A program made the position numbers and the translations under genes. The notes under the pieces are model-generated. The model searched no databases, was not told the origin of the DNA, and saw nothing but the letters and a program-made list of their open reading frames with translations. From AC-32 sp963813435 (lineage in GTDB: Bacteria > Actinomycetota > Thermoleophilia > Gaiellales > Gaiellaceae), in assembly GCA_963813435.1 (NCBI GenBank), contig CAWEYY010000001.1, forward strand, positions 62,001-126,000: DNA of 64,000 bases. The letters run 5' to 3'. Below are positions 39,724-47,879 of this stretch, piece by piece; position 1 is the first letter of the stretch, and each line of letters starts with the position of its first letter.

Positions 39724-41391
39724 ATGCGGCAAACCCACGTCGAGCTACCACGACGGCTTCCATCGGCGCGCGCTCTGCGGCGTTCCCGCTCCCGCGCGCT
39801 TCCGATGCTGCTTGCGCTGCCGCTCGTGTCGGTCCTCTGGGTGACGCTGGGGCTTCCGATCCTGACCGACGTCACCTCCGCGACGGCCAGCAACCGGCGC
39901 GACCGGAACGTCTTCGTCGACGGAACAGGCTCGCCGAACGGCGGCTCCAAGGGCTCCGACGCGGCGGCCACGGTCTCGCTGGCGAGCTTCTCGCCCGCGG
40001 TCGTGCGGTCGATCGCCGAGCACCGAGCCGCGAAGGCCCATCACCGGCGAGGCCCGCTCACGCCGCGACGGACCCGCACCCACACGACCCACCGGCACGG
40101 CTCGAACCCCCTCCCCGAGACCCCGCTGACCCCGGCCATCGCTCCTCCCACGAGCTCGACGCCTCCTCCCAACTCGGCCGCGACCCCACCGCCGCCTCCT
40201 CCTCCGCCGCCTCCCCCACCCCCGCCTCCGCCACCTCCTCCGCCTCCGCCACCTCCTCCGCCTCCGCCACCTCCACCTCCACCTCCGCCACCGCCTCCTC
40301 CCCCACCGCCCCCCGCCCCCGCGGCGGTCCAGATCGGCAACCAGGCGGACAGCGCAACCGTCCCTTCGGGCTCCCAGCTCGGGTTCACGGTCACGCTGAG
40401 CAACTCGGGCGGCAGCACCGCCAACGGCCTGTCGATCGCCGACGCGCTCCCGAGCGGCACCGGGATCAACTGGTCGGTCGAGGTCGACGACAGCGACGCC
40501 GGCTGGTCGGTCAGCGGCAGCGCGCCGGTGCAGACCCTCGTCTACAGCACCACCACGCTCGCGCCGGGAACGAGCACGACCGTCCACGTCGTGAGCGACA
40601 CCGACGATCCCGCCTGTGGGAGCTACAGCAACACCGCGTCGTTCTCGAGCACGGACGGCGGCTCCGGGTCGGCCTCGACATCCTCCACCGTCGACTGCAC
40701 GCCTCCGCCCCCGCCTCCTCCCCCGCCGCCGCCCCCGGCCGGCAGCTACGCGAGCGTCGTGCTCTCCGACAGCCCGATCGCGTTCTGGCGCCTCGGCGAG
40801 ACGAGCGGAACGATCGCCGTCGACTCCAGCGGCCACGGGCGCACCGGCACCTACCTCAACGGCGTCGCGCTCGGAGTCCCCGGCGCGCTCGTCGGCGACC
40901 TCGACCCGAGCGCCCGCTTCGACGGCGTCAACGACTGCGTCCGGGTGTCCGACGACGCGGCGCTCCGGCTCAACGGCCCGTTCAGCATCGAGTTCTGGGC
41001 CAAACAGCGCTCGTTCGTCAACAGCAGGCCCGGGATCCTCTACAAGGGCTCCTCGTACTGGGGCGGATCGAGCACCTACAACATCTACGCCACGTCGAGC
41101 GGGACGCTGAAGCTCGATCGCAGCGGCCACTCGATCTCGTCGAACAGCGGCGCCCTGACCTCGAGCTTCCGGTACTTCGTCGTCACCTACGACGGATCCA
41201 AGGTCCGGTGGTACGTCGACGGCGCTCTGAAGACGACGACCAACGTCACCTTCTCGACGAGCAGCAGCACGCGCTCCCTGCGGATCGGACGCGGCTACGA
41301 CTACGGGAAGAACGACGTCGACGAGGTCGCGCTCTACTCGTCGGCCCTGAGCCAGGCGCGCATCACGGCGCACTACGGCGCAGGCAGCTAG
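39724..41391 (+). CDS. Secreted polyproline protein with DUF11-like and LamG domains
   Basis: A 555-residue surface or secreted protein. A basic N terminus is followed by a signal-like segment (LPMLLALPLVSVLWVTLGLPIL, about 26-47, given by landmark). Next come a His/Arg/Thr-rich stretch and an uninterrupted run of 43 prolines (codons at 40186-40314). A DUF11-type beta domain (VPSGSQLGFTVTLSNSG), a second run of 12 prolines (40702-40737) and a C-terminal LamG/concanavalin-like domain (IAFWRLGETSG to GRGYDYGKNDVDEVALYSSAL) complete it. Such domains bind carbohydrate or protein, suggesting adhesion. Translation would depend on EF-P. Confidence 0.85.
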   Translation: MRQTHVELPRRLPSARALRRSRSRALPMLLALPLVSVLWVTLGLPILTDVTSATASNRRDRNVFVDGTGSPNGGSKGSDAAATVSLASFSPAVVRSIAEHRAAKAHHRRGPLTPRRTRTHTTHRHGSNPLPETPLTPAIAPPTSSTPPPNSAATPPPPPPPPPPPPPPPPPPPPPPPPPPPPPPPPPPPPPPPPPPPAPAAVQIGNQADSATVPSGSQLGFTVTLSNSGGSTANGLSIADALPSGTGINWSVEVDDSDAGWSVSGSAPVQTLVYSTTTLAPGTSTTVHVVSDTDDPACGSYSNTASFSSTDGGSGSASTSSTVDCTPPPPPPPPPPPPAGSYASVVLSDSPIAFWRLGETSGTIAVDSSGHGRTGTYLNGVALGVPGALVGDLDPSARFDGVNDCVRVSDDAALRLNGPFSIEFWAKQRSFVNSRPGILYKGSSYWGGSSTYNIYATSSGTLKLDRSGHSISSNSGALTSSFRYFVVTYDGSKVRWYVDGALKTTTNVTFSTSSSTRSLRIGRGYDYGKNDVDEVALYSSALSQARITAHYGAGS

Positions 41392-41448
41392 CCCGCGTTC
41401 CCTTGGGACGGGATCAAGCTCCGCGCGGCGGCCGCCGATAACCAACCC

Positions 41449-42855
41449 ATGAGCTCTGCGGCTCGAGCGGCCTCTCCTGCCAAACGGCATGACTCCCACC
41501 GCCGGCGCGCCCAGAAACCTTCGCTGACGCGCCGCGAGGCGCTCCAGCTCCTGGCCGCGCTGCTCCTCGTCGCAGGGATTCCGGTGGTCGCGACCGTGCG
41601 CATCCTCGACGCGAACGCGCTCCGCAACGAGCGGGCGCATGCGGACGCTGCGCTCCAGCTTCAGATCCAGAGCGCGACCAATGAGCTGCGCGGGCGCGCA
41701 GACGACGCGTCCACGACTGCCGAGGACGTCTCGCGACTACCCTCGCTCCAGCGCGCCTTCCTGACGAGCGACCGCCCGGCGATCCGCCGCATCGCCCGCA
41801 AGTACCCTCGAGTCGCTTTCTACCTCCACGGCAAGCACGTGGCCGGCCCCGTGCCGAAGGTCGCGGTCACGCGATCCGTGTCGCTAGCGCTCGACGGGTC
41901 CCAGGTCGGCCGGGTCATGGCGACGGTGCCGCTCGACCGGGCGCTCCTGAGCGACCTCCACAACGCTTCTTCTCACGCGGGGGGCGACAAGCTGCTCTTC
42001 GTGAGAAGCGGCGCCGTCCTCGACTCGGGTCAGCGCGTGGCAATCGAGGGCAAGACGATCCGGATCGGCGGTACGAGCTATCGAGGCCAGTTCGCCCCGA
42101 TCCCGAACAGCTCCGGGGCACGACTCCTCGGACTGAGGCCGACCGGCGAGATCGTTGCGGCCGCCGAGCCGTACCAGCACCGCGTCCTCATCGCTGCATT
42201 GGGCAGCTTCGCTCTGCTGCTGCTCGTCGGGCTGCTCTTCGGCAGGCCGATCGTGCGCACGCTCGGCGACTTCCGGCGCATCGCCTCCCAGGCGGCGACG
42301 GACTCGCTCACCGGGCTCGGCAACCGCTGGACGTTCGACGAGGAGCTGGCGCTCGAGTGGCGCCGCGCCGAGCGCGTCGGCGACCCGCTCGCGCTGATCC
42401 TCGCCGACATCGACGACTTCAAGGCGATCAACGACACCCACGGCCATCGGGCGGGGGACGAGGTGCTGCGCGTCGTCGGGCGTGTGCTTTCCGAGAACGT
42501 GCGCCAGGTCGACCTCGCTGCGCGCTACGGCGGCGAGGAGTTCGCCGTGATCGTCCCCGAGACCGACCTCGAGGGCGCAGCCCAGCTCGCCGAGCGGCTT
42601 CGCGTCGCGCTCGAGAAGGAACAGATCAAGCTTCCCGACGGCAGCCACGTCACGGTCACTGCCAGCTTCGGCGCCGCGGTCAAGGGCGATCTGCCCGGTG
42701 CCGAGGACCTCGTAGCGGCCGCGGACGTGACGCTCTACGAGGCGAAGCGGGCGGGCAAGAATCGCGTCGCCCCCGAGTCGCACGATGTCGTGCCGGGCGA
42801 GCCTGCACGACCGCCGGCCGAGCGGCGCCGGCGCCGCATCTCCGGCAAGCGCTAG
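41449..42855 (+). CDS. Membrane sensor diguanylate cyclase
   Basis: A 468-residue protein with two membrane helices (LLAALLLVAGIPVVATVRIL near 34-53 and IAALGSFALLLLVGLLF near 243-259). They flank an extracytoplasmic sensor of about 190 residues resembling a CHASE/Cache-type domain. The C-terminal GGDEF domain has TDSLTGLGNR, the active loop RYGGEEFAVIVP (GGEEF near 361-365) and an RQVD inhibitory site five residues upstream, so product feedback is likely. Makes c-di-GMP. Signal unknown. Confidence 0.92.
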   Translation: MSSAARAASPAKRHDSHRRRAQKPSLTRREALQLLAALLLVAGIPVVATVRILDANALRNERAHADAALQLQIQSATNELRGRADDASTTAEDVSRLPSLQRAFLTSDRPAIRRIARKYPRVAFYLHGKHVAGPVPKVAVTRSVSLALDGSQVGRVMATVPLDRALLSDLHNASSHAGGDKLLFVRSGAVLDSGQRVAIEGKTIRIGGTSYRGQFAPIPNSSGARLLGLRPTGEIVAAAEPYQHRVLIAALGSFALLLLVGLLFGRPIVRTLGDFRRIASQAATDSLTGLGNRWTFDEELALEWRRAERVGDPLALILADIDDFKAINDTHGHRAGDEVLRVVGRVLSENVRQVDLAARYGGEEFAVIVPETDLEGAAQLAERLRVALEKEQIKLPDGSHVTVTASFGAAVKGDLPGAEDLVAAADVTLYEAKRAGKNRVAPESHDVVPGEPARPPAERRRRRISGKR

Positions 42856-42878
42856 CCCCCGGGCTAGGGTTTGCCTGC

Positions 42879-43337
42879 ATGCGAGTCTCGGCGAAGGTCG
42901 ACTACGCCGTGCGCGCGGGCGCGGAGCTCGCGGCAGCGGCAGGCGAAGGCCCCGTCAAGGGCGAGCGGATCGCGCAGTCGCAGCAGATCCCGCTCAAGTT
43001 CCTCGAGAACATCCTGCTCGAGCTGAAGCACTCGGGCCTCGTCCAGAGCCAGCGCGGCGCGGACGGCGGCTACTGGCTCGCCCAGCCGCCCGAGGAGATC
43101 TCGCTCGCGGACGTGATCCGGGCTGTCGAGGGCCCGATCGCGAATGTCCGCGGGAGCCGGCCCGAGCAGGTCGAGTACGACGGCGCCGCCGAGCACCTGC
43201 GCGACGTCTGGATCGCGGTTCGCGCGAACCTGCGCGCGGTGCTCGAAACGGTCACGCTCGCGGACGTCGCCGCGGGACGGCTTCCCGACGACGTCGCGCG
43301 GATCGCGGCCGACCCCGAGGCCTGGCTGCCGCACTAG
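42879..43337 (+). CDS. Rrf2-family regulator without Fe-S cysteines
   Basis: A 152-residue winged-helix regulator with the Rrf2 opening RVSAKVDYAVRAGAELAAA, recognition region IPLKFLENILLELKHSGLVQS and wing RGADGGYWLAQPPEEI, then LADVIRAVEGPI. No cysteine occurs anywhere, so it cannot carry an IscR/NsrR-type cluster and is more like CymR, which controls sulfur and cysteine genes with CysK. Sulfate-transport genes begin 770 bp downstream on the other strand, and a palindrome lies at 47797-47817. ATG chosen from the family opening. Confidence 0.88.
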   Translation: MRVSAKVDYAVRAGAELAAAAGEGPVKGERIAQSQQIPLKFLENILLELKHSGLVQSQRGADGGYWLAQPPEEISLADVIRAVEGPIANVRGSRPEQVEYDGAAEHLRDVWIAVRANLRAVLETVTLADVAAGRLPDDVARIAADPEAWLPH

Positions 43338-44138
43338 ATGCCGCGGGCTCGAAGCACCGCCGAGCGTCTTCGCCTACGGCAGATGTTCGAGGAGGTGCCG
43401 GAGCTCTACGACCGCGCGCGGCCGACGTACCCGCCCGAGCTCTTCGACGACCTCGCCTCCCTCGGCGGAATCCCCGAAGGCGGGCGGATCCTCGAGCTCG
43501 GCCCGGGCACCGGCAAGGCAACCCGGTCGCTGGCCGAGCGCGGCTTCGAGATCGTCGGCGTCGAGATGGGCGAGGACCTCGCCGCGCTCGCGCGGAGGAA
43601 CCTGGCCGCCTTCCCGAACGTCGAGATCGTCAACGAGCCGTTCGAGGCCTGGGAGACGAGCGCGCGCTTCGACGCGGTCGTCGCCTTCACCTCGTTCCAC
43701 TGGATCGACCCCGAGGTCAAGTACGCGAAGTCCGCACAGCTCCTGCGCGAAGGCGGGGCTCTCGGCGTGGGCGGCAGCAGGCACGTCATGCCCGAGGACG
43801 GCGATCCCTTCTGGGCCGAGGTCCAGGAGGACTACGACGCCGTCGTCCCGAGCCCGGACAACAAGCCTCCGCCGCCTCCGGACGAGGTCGAGGGCCTCGG
43901 CGAGGAGATCGACGCGAGCGGCTACTTCCGTCACGTCTCCACCGAGACGTATCTCCGCGACCTCGTCTACACCGCGGACGAGTACGTCGCGCTGCTCGAC
44001 ACGTACTCAGGGCACCGGACGATCCCCGAGGCCCAGCGCGTGGAGCTCTACGAGCGGATCCGCGCGCGAGTCGGCGACGGCACGGTCCGCAAGACCTACC
44101 TGTTCATGCTGAACGTGGCGATCCGCCTGAGCGGCTGA
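43338..44138 (+). CDS. Class I SAM-dependent methyltransferase
   Basis: A 266-residue methyltransferase starting on the base after the Rrf2 stop. SAM motif I is ILELGPGTGKATRSL (51-65), acidic motif II IVGVEMGEDL, then FDAVVAFTSFHWIDPEVKY, which resembles trans-aconitate/small-molecule methyltransferases. The substrate is unknown. It is probably co-transcribed with the regulator. The 3' end overlaps the convergent cysA gene by 35 nt. Confidence 0.88.
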   Translation: MPRARSTAERLRLRQMFEEVPELYDRARPTYPPELFDDLASLGGIPEGGRILELGPGTGKATRSLAERGFEIVGVEMGEDLAALARRNLAAFPNVEIVNEPFEAWETSARFDAVVAFTSFHWIDPEVKYAKSAQLLREGGALGVGGSRHVMPEDGDPFWAEVQEDYDAVVPSPDNKPPPPPDEVEGLGEEIDASGYFRHVSTETYLRDLVYTADEYVALLDTYSGHRTIPEAQRVELYERIRARVGDGTVRKTYLFMLNVAIRLSG

Positions 44139-45087
44139 AGACCGTCTGGCGGCTCGGGCGCACGTAGACGATCTGGCCGCGCTCGAGCTCGAGCTGCTCC
44201 GCCTCCTCCTGGGTGAGCTGGGCCTGCAGGTGCTGCCCGTCGTCGCGCACGAGCTCGACGCGCACCTCGAAGCCGAGATGGACCACGCGCTCGACCATCG
44301 CCTCGAAGGCGCCCTCCTCCGGCTCGAGGCGAACGTCCACGTCGTGCGGGCGGACGAAGGCCTCTCCGAGCCGGTTGACAGGCCCCACGAAGCTCATAAC
44401 GAACTCGTTCGCGGGGGAGTCGTACAGCTCGCGCGGCGAGCCGATCTGCTCGATCCGGCCCTCGTTGAGCACGACGACCTGGCCGGCGACCTCCATCGCC
44501 TCCTCCTGGTCGTGGGTGACGATGATCGTCGTCACGTGCACCTCGTCGTGCAGGCGCCTCAGCCAGCTGCGCAGCTCCTTGCGAACGCGCGCATCGAGTG
44601 CGCCGAACGGCTCGTCGAGCAGCAGGACGCTCGGCTCGACCGCGAGCGCGCGCGCCAGGGCCATGCGCTGGCGCTGGCCGCCCGAGAGCTGAGCGGGATA
44701 GCGCTTCGCGAGCCCCTCGAGCTGGACGAGCTCCAGCAGCTCGTGGACGCGCCTGTCGATCTCGGCGCGCGGCCGCTTGCGAATGGTCAGCCCGAAGGCG
44801 ACGTTGTCCCGAACGGTCATGTGCTTGAAGGCGGCGTAGTGCTGGAAGACCATCCCGACGCCTCGCCCGCGCGCCGGCCGGTCGGTGACGTCCTCCGCCC
44901 CGATCAGCACCTGGCCCGCCTCGGGCTGCTCGAGCCCCGCGATCACGCGGAGCAGCGTCGACTTGCCGCTTCCGCTCGGGCCGAGGAGCGCCGTCAGCGA
45001 CCCTTCGGGAATCGTCACGGAGACGTCGTTAAGTGCCGTGAACCCGTTGAACCGCTTCGTGACCTCGATCACGGTGATTCCGCTCAT
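44104..45087 (-). CDS. cysA: Sulfate ABC transporter ATP-binding protein
   Basis: A 327-residue ATPase of the CysA type: Walker A GPSGSGKSTLL (36-46), Q-loop MVFQHYAAFKHM, signature LSGGQRQRMALARAL and Walker B VLLLDEPFGALD, with the H-loop in VTHDQEEAMEVA. The C-terminal regulatory region contains FVGPVNRLGEAFVRPHDVDV. Powers sulfate (or thiosulfate) import with CysW, CysT and Sbp encoded upstream. ATG start overlapping the cysW end by 4 nt. Confidence 0.93.
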   Translation of the reverse strand: MSGITVIEVTKRFNGFTALNDVSVTIPEGSLTALLGPSGSGKSTLLRVIAGLEQPEAGQVLIGAEDVTDRPARGRGVGMVFQHYAAFKHMTVRDNVAFGLTIRKRPRAEIDRRVHELLELVQLEGLAKRYPAQLSGGQRQRMALARALAVEPSVLLLDEPFGALDARVRKELRSWLRRLHDEVHVTTIIVTHDQEEAMEVAGQVVVLNEGRIEQIGSPRELYDSPANEFVMSFVGPVNRLGEAFVRPHDVDVRLEPEEGAFEAMVERVVHLGFEVRVELVRDDGQHLQAQLTQEEAEQLELERGQIVYVRPSRQTVFSRSGGSPRSA

Positions 45088-45878
45088 GAGTCGGACTCCT
45101 CTTCCCTCGGATGGACGGCGCGGAGCGCGACGACCGTTGCGATTGCGATCAGCGCGAGCACGACCGACGAGGCGTAGGCGCCCGCCGTGTCGAAGTTCTC
45201 GTACTGGCCCTGGATGTAGAGCGGGAGCGTCTCCGTGTGGCCGACGATCCGACCGGAGACGACCGCGACCGCGCCGAACTCGCCGATCGCACGCGCGGTC
45301 GTGAGCACGACGCCGTACGCGACGGCCCAGCGGATCGCGGGCAGCGTGATGCGGCGGAAGACCTGGAACGGCGAAGCGCCGAGCGTCTCGGCCGCCTGCT
45401 CCTGGTCGGTGCCAATCTCTCGCAGAACCGGAACGACCTCGCGGACGACGAATGGCAGCGTGATGAACATCGTCGCGAGCACCATCCCGGGAACCGAGAA
45501 CAGCACCCGGATTCCGTGGTCCGCGAGCCCGCCCAGCCAGCCGCCGCGTCCGTAGAGCAGGAACAACGCGAGCCCCACGACAACCGGCGAGAGCGCGAGC
45601 GGAAGGTCGACGATCGCGTTCACCAGCCCTCGCCCCGGAAGGCGGCTGCGCACGAGCATCAGCGCGAGGATGATCCCGAAGACGGTGTTCGCGGGCACTG
45701 CGATGGCCGCGATCAGAAGCGTGAGCTCGAGCGCGTGGAGGGCCTGCGGCGTCGTGACCGCGTGCCAGGCGTGGTCGATGCCGTGCTCGAACGCTCGGTA
45801 GAAGATCAGCCCCACCGGGAGCAGTAGGAGCACGACCAGGTAGCCGAGCACGCCGAACCTCAGGACGTACCTAGCCAC
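45084..45878 (-). CDS. cysW: Sulfate ABC transporter permease CysW
   Basis: A 264-residue permease with six membrane helices and the EAA loop EQAAETLGASPFQVFRRITLPAIRW (landmarks ETLGASPFQVF and RITLPA). Other features are VNAIVDLPLALSPVVVGLALFLLYG (landmark PLALSPVVVG) and RAIGEFGAVAVVSG, characteristic of CysW. Works with CysT as the membrane channel. Repeat copy 3 fills most of the 91-nt gap to cysT upstream, with an AAGGAG ribosome site next to the start. Confidence 0.92.
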   Translation of the reverse strand: MARYVLRFGVLGYLVVLLLLPVGLIFYRAFEHGIDHAWHAVTTPQALHALELTLLIAAIAVPANTVFGIILALMLVRSRLPGRGLVNAIVDLPLALSPVVVGLALFLLYGRGGWLGGLADHGIRVLFSVPGMVLATMFITLPFVVREVVPVLREIGTDQEQAAETLGASPFQVFRRITLPAIRWAVAYGVVLTTARAIGEFGAVAVVSGRIVGHTETLPLYIQGQYENFDTAGAYASSVVLALIAIATVVALRAVHPREEESDS

Positions 45879-45898
45879 GACGGCTCACCACTCCTTCG

Positions 45899-45969
45899 TG
45901 TCGACCGGTCGGTTCAGACGGTCGCATGGGAAACCCACGCGACCTGAAGGCCGGCACCGCACGCGGAGC
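45899..45969 (-). repeat. Structured intercistronic repeat, copy 3
   Basis: About 71 nt directly after the cysT stop (TAG at 45972-45970) and before cysW. Minus-strand order: hairpin arms GGCTCCG/CGGTGCC, a perfect 11-bp second hairpin with arms GGTCGCGTGGG and CCCATGCGACC around TTT, then GTCTGAACCGACCGGTCGA and the cysW ribosome site. The second stem has a different sequence from copies 1 and 2 but the same position and loop. Confidence 0.82.
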
Positions 45970-46803
45970 CTAGACATAGTCGTGCTTCGTCCTCCAGCGC
46001 CGCAGCGCGCCGATCGCGAGCAGGACGCCGAGCGAGATCAGGAGCAGAAGTGCGGAGACTGCGGCCGCGCCGGTCCCGTTGCCCGACTGCAGCTGGCCGA
46101 AGATGTAGACGGACGAGACCTCCGTCTTGAAGGGGAGGTTCCCGGAGATCAGGACCACCGCGCCGAACTCGCCGACCGCGCGGGCGAACGAGAGCGCGAC
46201 CCCCGAGAGGATCGCGGGAAACAGGTTCGGGAAGATGATCCGCCGGAAGACCGCGAACGAGCCCGCACCGAGCGAAGCGGCGGCCTCCTCCATCTCAACG
46301 TCGAGCTCGAGCAGCACCGGCTGGACAGCGCGGACGACGAACGGAAGGGTTACGAACAGGCACGCCGCGAGCAGGGCCGTCCTCGTGAAGGCGATGTCGA
46401 TCCCGAACGGGCTGCTGGGCCCGTAGAGAGCGAGCAGCGTCAGCCCGGCGACGATCGTGGGCAAGGCGAAGGGAATATCGAGGAGGGCGTCGACAAGGCT
46501 CTTCCCGCGGAAGCGGTCGCGGACGAGCACCCACGCCATCGCCGTCCCGGTCACCGCGTTGATCAGCGCGCAGGCGGCGCCGATGCCGAGCGAGAGCTTG
46601 AGCGCGGCCACCGCCTCCGGCCGCGTCACCTGGTCCCAAAACTCGCCGAACCCGCCGGCGCGCGCGGCCCACAGAAGCGCGGCCAGCGGCAGGAGGACGA
46701 CGATGCTGAGGTAGCCGAGCGCGACTCCTCGCGCAAGCGAACCACCGCCGCGGTTGAGGACCGCGGCGGTGGGCTGCTCGACTACGGCTGCGCTACTGGC
46801 CAA
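45970..46803 (-). CDS. cysT: Sulfate ABC transporter permease CysT/CysU
   Basis: A 277-residue permease with six helices, including LGYLSIVVLLPLAALLWAA near residue 29. The EAA loop is EEAAASLGAGSFAVFRRIIF (landmark SLGAGSFAVF), and the CysT-type RAVGEFGAVVLISGNLPFKTE appears near residue 205 (landmark RAVGEFGAVVLISG). A poly-basic N terminus is absent. It overlaps the sbp end by 11 nt. Channel partner of CysW; its stop is followed directly by repeat copy 3. Confidence 0.92.
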   Translation of the reverse strand: MASSAAVVEQPTAAVLNRGGGSLARGVALGYLSIVVLLPLAALLWAARAGGFGEFWDQVTRPEAVAALKLSLGIGAACALINAVTGTAMAWVLVRDRFRGKSLVDALLDIPFALPTIVAGLTLLALYGPSSPFGIDIAFTRTALLAACLFVTLPFVVRAVQPVLLELDVEMEEAAASLGAGSFAVFRRIIFPNLFPAILSGVALSFARAVGEFGAVVLISGNLPFKTEVSSVYIFGQLQSGNGTGAAAVSALLLLISLGVLLAIGALRRWRTKHDYV

Positions 46804-47773
46804 TCGATCGTTCGATCTTGGCCATGATTCCCTTGTTCGGGTCGAAGAAGCGGCGGTTCACCTTCGTCCAGCCGTTCAACCCGTAGCGCTTCGAGGTGAT
46901 CGTGAAGAGGCCAGGCGGCTTGTAGAAGCGGAAGCCTTTGGCGACGCTCTTCACGACCGGCCGGTAGCCCTGGGCGGCAAATGCCTTTTGCGCGGTCGTC
47001 GACCAGAGGTACTTGTAGAACGCCTTCGCTGCCGGCTTGGAGAGACCCGACTTGGTAAGCGCGGCCGGTGTCTCGATCAGAAGCGTCGCCTTCGGCGTGT
47101 GGTACTCCGTGTGGACGCCCTTCTTCTCGGCGTAGATCGCCTCGTTCTCATATGTGAGCAACACGTCACCCTTGCCCTGCGCGAACACCGAGGTCGCCTC
47201 GCGCGCGCTTGCCGGCTGGACCGGAACGTGCTTGAAGAGCTTGTAGAGGTACTTGATCGCCTGCTTGTCGGACTTGCCCGAGCGGCGCAAAGCCCCGTAC
47301 GCGGCCATGACGTTCCAGCGGGCGCCGCCGGAGGTGAACGGGTTCGGCGTGATGACCTGGATACCCGGCTTGACGAGGTCGCCCCAGCCCTTGATCTTCT
47401 TCGGGTTCCCGTCGCGGACCACAAACACGACGACAGAGTCCGAGACGATCCCCTTGTACTTGTTGCCGTTCCATTTCTTGGGAACGAGCTTCTTCTGGAC
47501 GAGCAGGTTGATGTCCGGGTCGAGCGAGAGCGCGGCGATATCCGCCGGCTGGCCGGCCGCCACCGCCCGTGCCTGATCGCCCGAGGCGCCGTACGACTGG
47601 TTGAAGCTGACGCCGTTCCCGGCAGCCGTCTGCTGGAAGGCCGAGATGATCTTTCCGTACGCGTCCTTGGGGGTCGAGTAGGCGACGAGATCAACCGACC
47701 CACCGTTCGACGCGCCGCTTGCCGAGCCGGCCAGGAGAGCGACCCCGACCAAAGTTATCCATATGACTCTCAT
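46793..47773 (-). CDS. sbp: Sulfate-binding periplasmic protein
   Basis: A 326-residue exported solute-binding protein: signal peptide (WITLVGVALLAGSASGA, 5-21), then LVAYSTPKDAYGKII, NQSYGASGDQARAVAAGQPADI (landmark SYGASGDQARAV) and DSVVVFVVRDGNPKKIKGW. The ligand-site segment NPFTSGGARWNVMAAYG is typical of sulfate/thiosulfate binders. No lipobox is seen. AAGGAG lies five bases before the ATG. First gene of sbp-cysT-cysW-cysA. Confidence 0.93.
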   Translation of the reverse strand: MRVIWITLVGVALLAGSASGASNGGSVDLVAYSTPKDAYGKIISAFQQTAAGNGVSFNQSYGASGDQARAVAAGQPADIAALSLDPDINLLVQKKLVPKKWNGNKYKGIVSDSVVVFVVRDGNPKKIKGWGDLVKPGIQVITPNPFTSGGARWNVMAAYGALRRSGKSDKQAIKYLYKLFKHVPVQPASAREATSVFAQGKGDVLLTYENEAIYAEKKGVHTEYHTPKATLLIETPAALTKSGLSKPAAKAFYKYLWSTTAQKAFAAQGYRPVVKSVAKGFRFYKPPGLFTITSKRYGLNGWTKVNRRFFDPNKGIMAKIERSIGQ

Positions 47774-47796
47774 TCCGACTCCTTATTTTTCTAGTT

Positions 47797-47817
47797 TGTC
47801 CACTGAAGTCCTGGACA
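47797..47817. promoter_or_regulatory. Palindrome in the sbp / PLP-enzyme divergent promoter
   Basis: Perfect 6-bp arms TGTCCA and TGGACA around a 9-nt spacer, in an AT-richer patch 24 bp upstream of sbp and upstream of the divergent trans-sulfuration gene. A spot between two sulfur-metabolism units fits a shared operator; the Rrf2 protein at 42879 is the nearest candidate regulator (inference). Confidence 0.55.
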
Positions 47818-47879
47818 TTAGATTGCAGCGCGGACGCACGTCAAGTGAGAACCGTCGGCGCGGTCTAGAGTTGACCCTC

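Noticed and set aside
40186..40314. CCN tract as a CRISPR or tandem-repeat array
   Set aside because: It is an in-frame proline codon run with no spacers or repeat units of CRISPR size.
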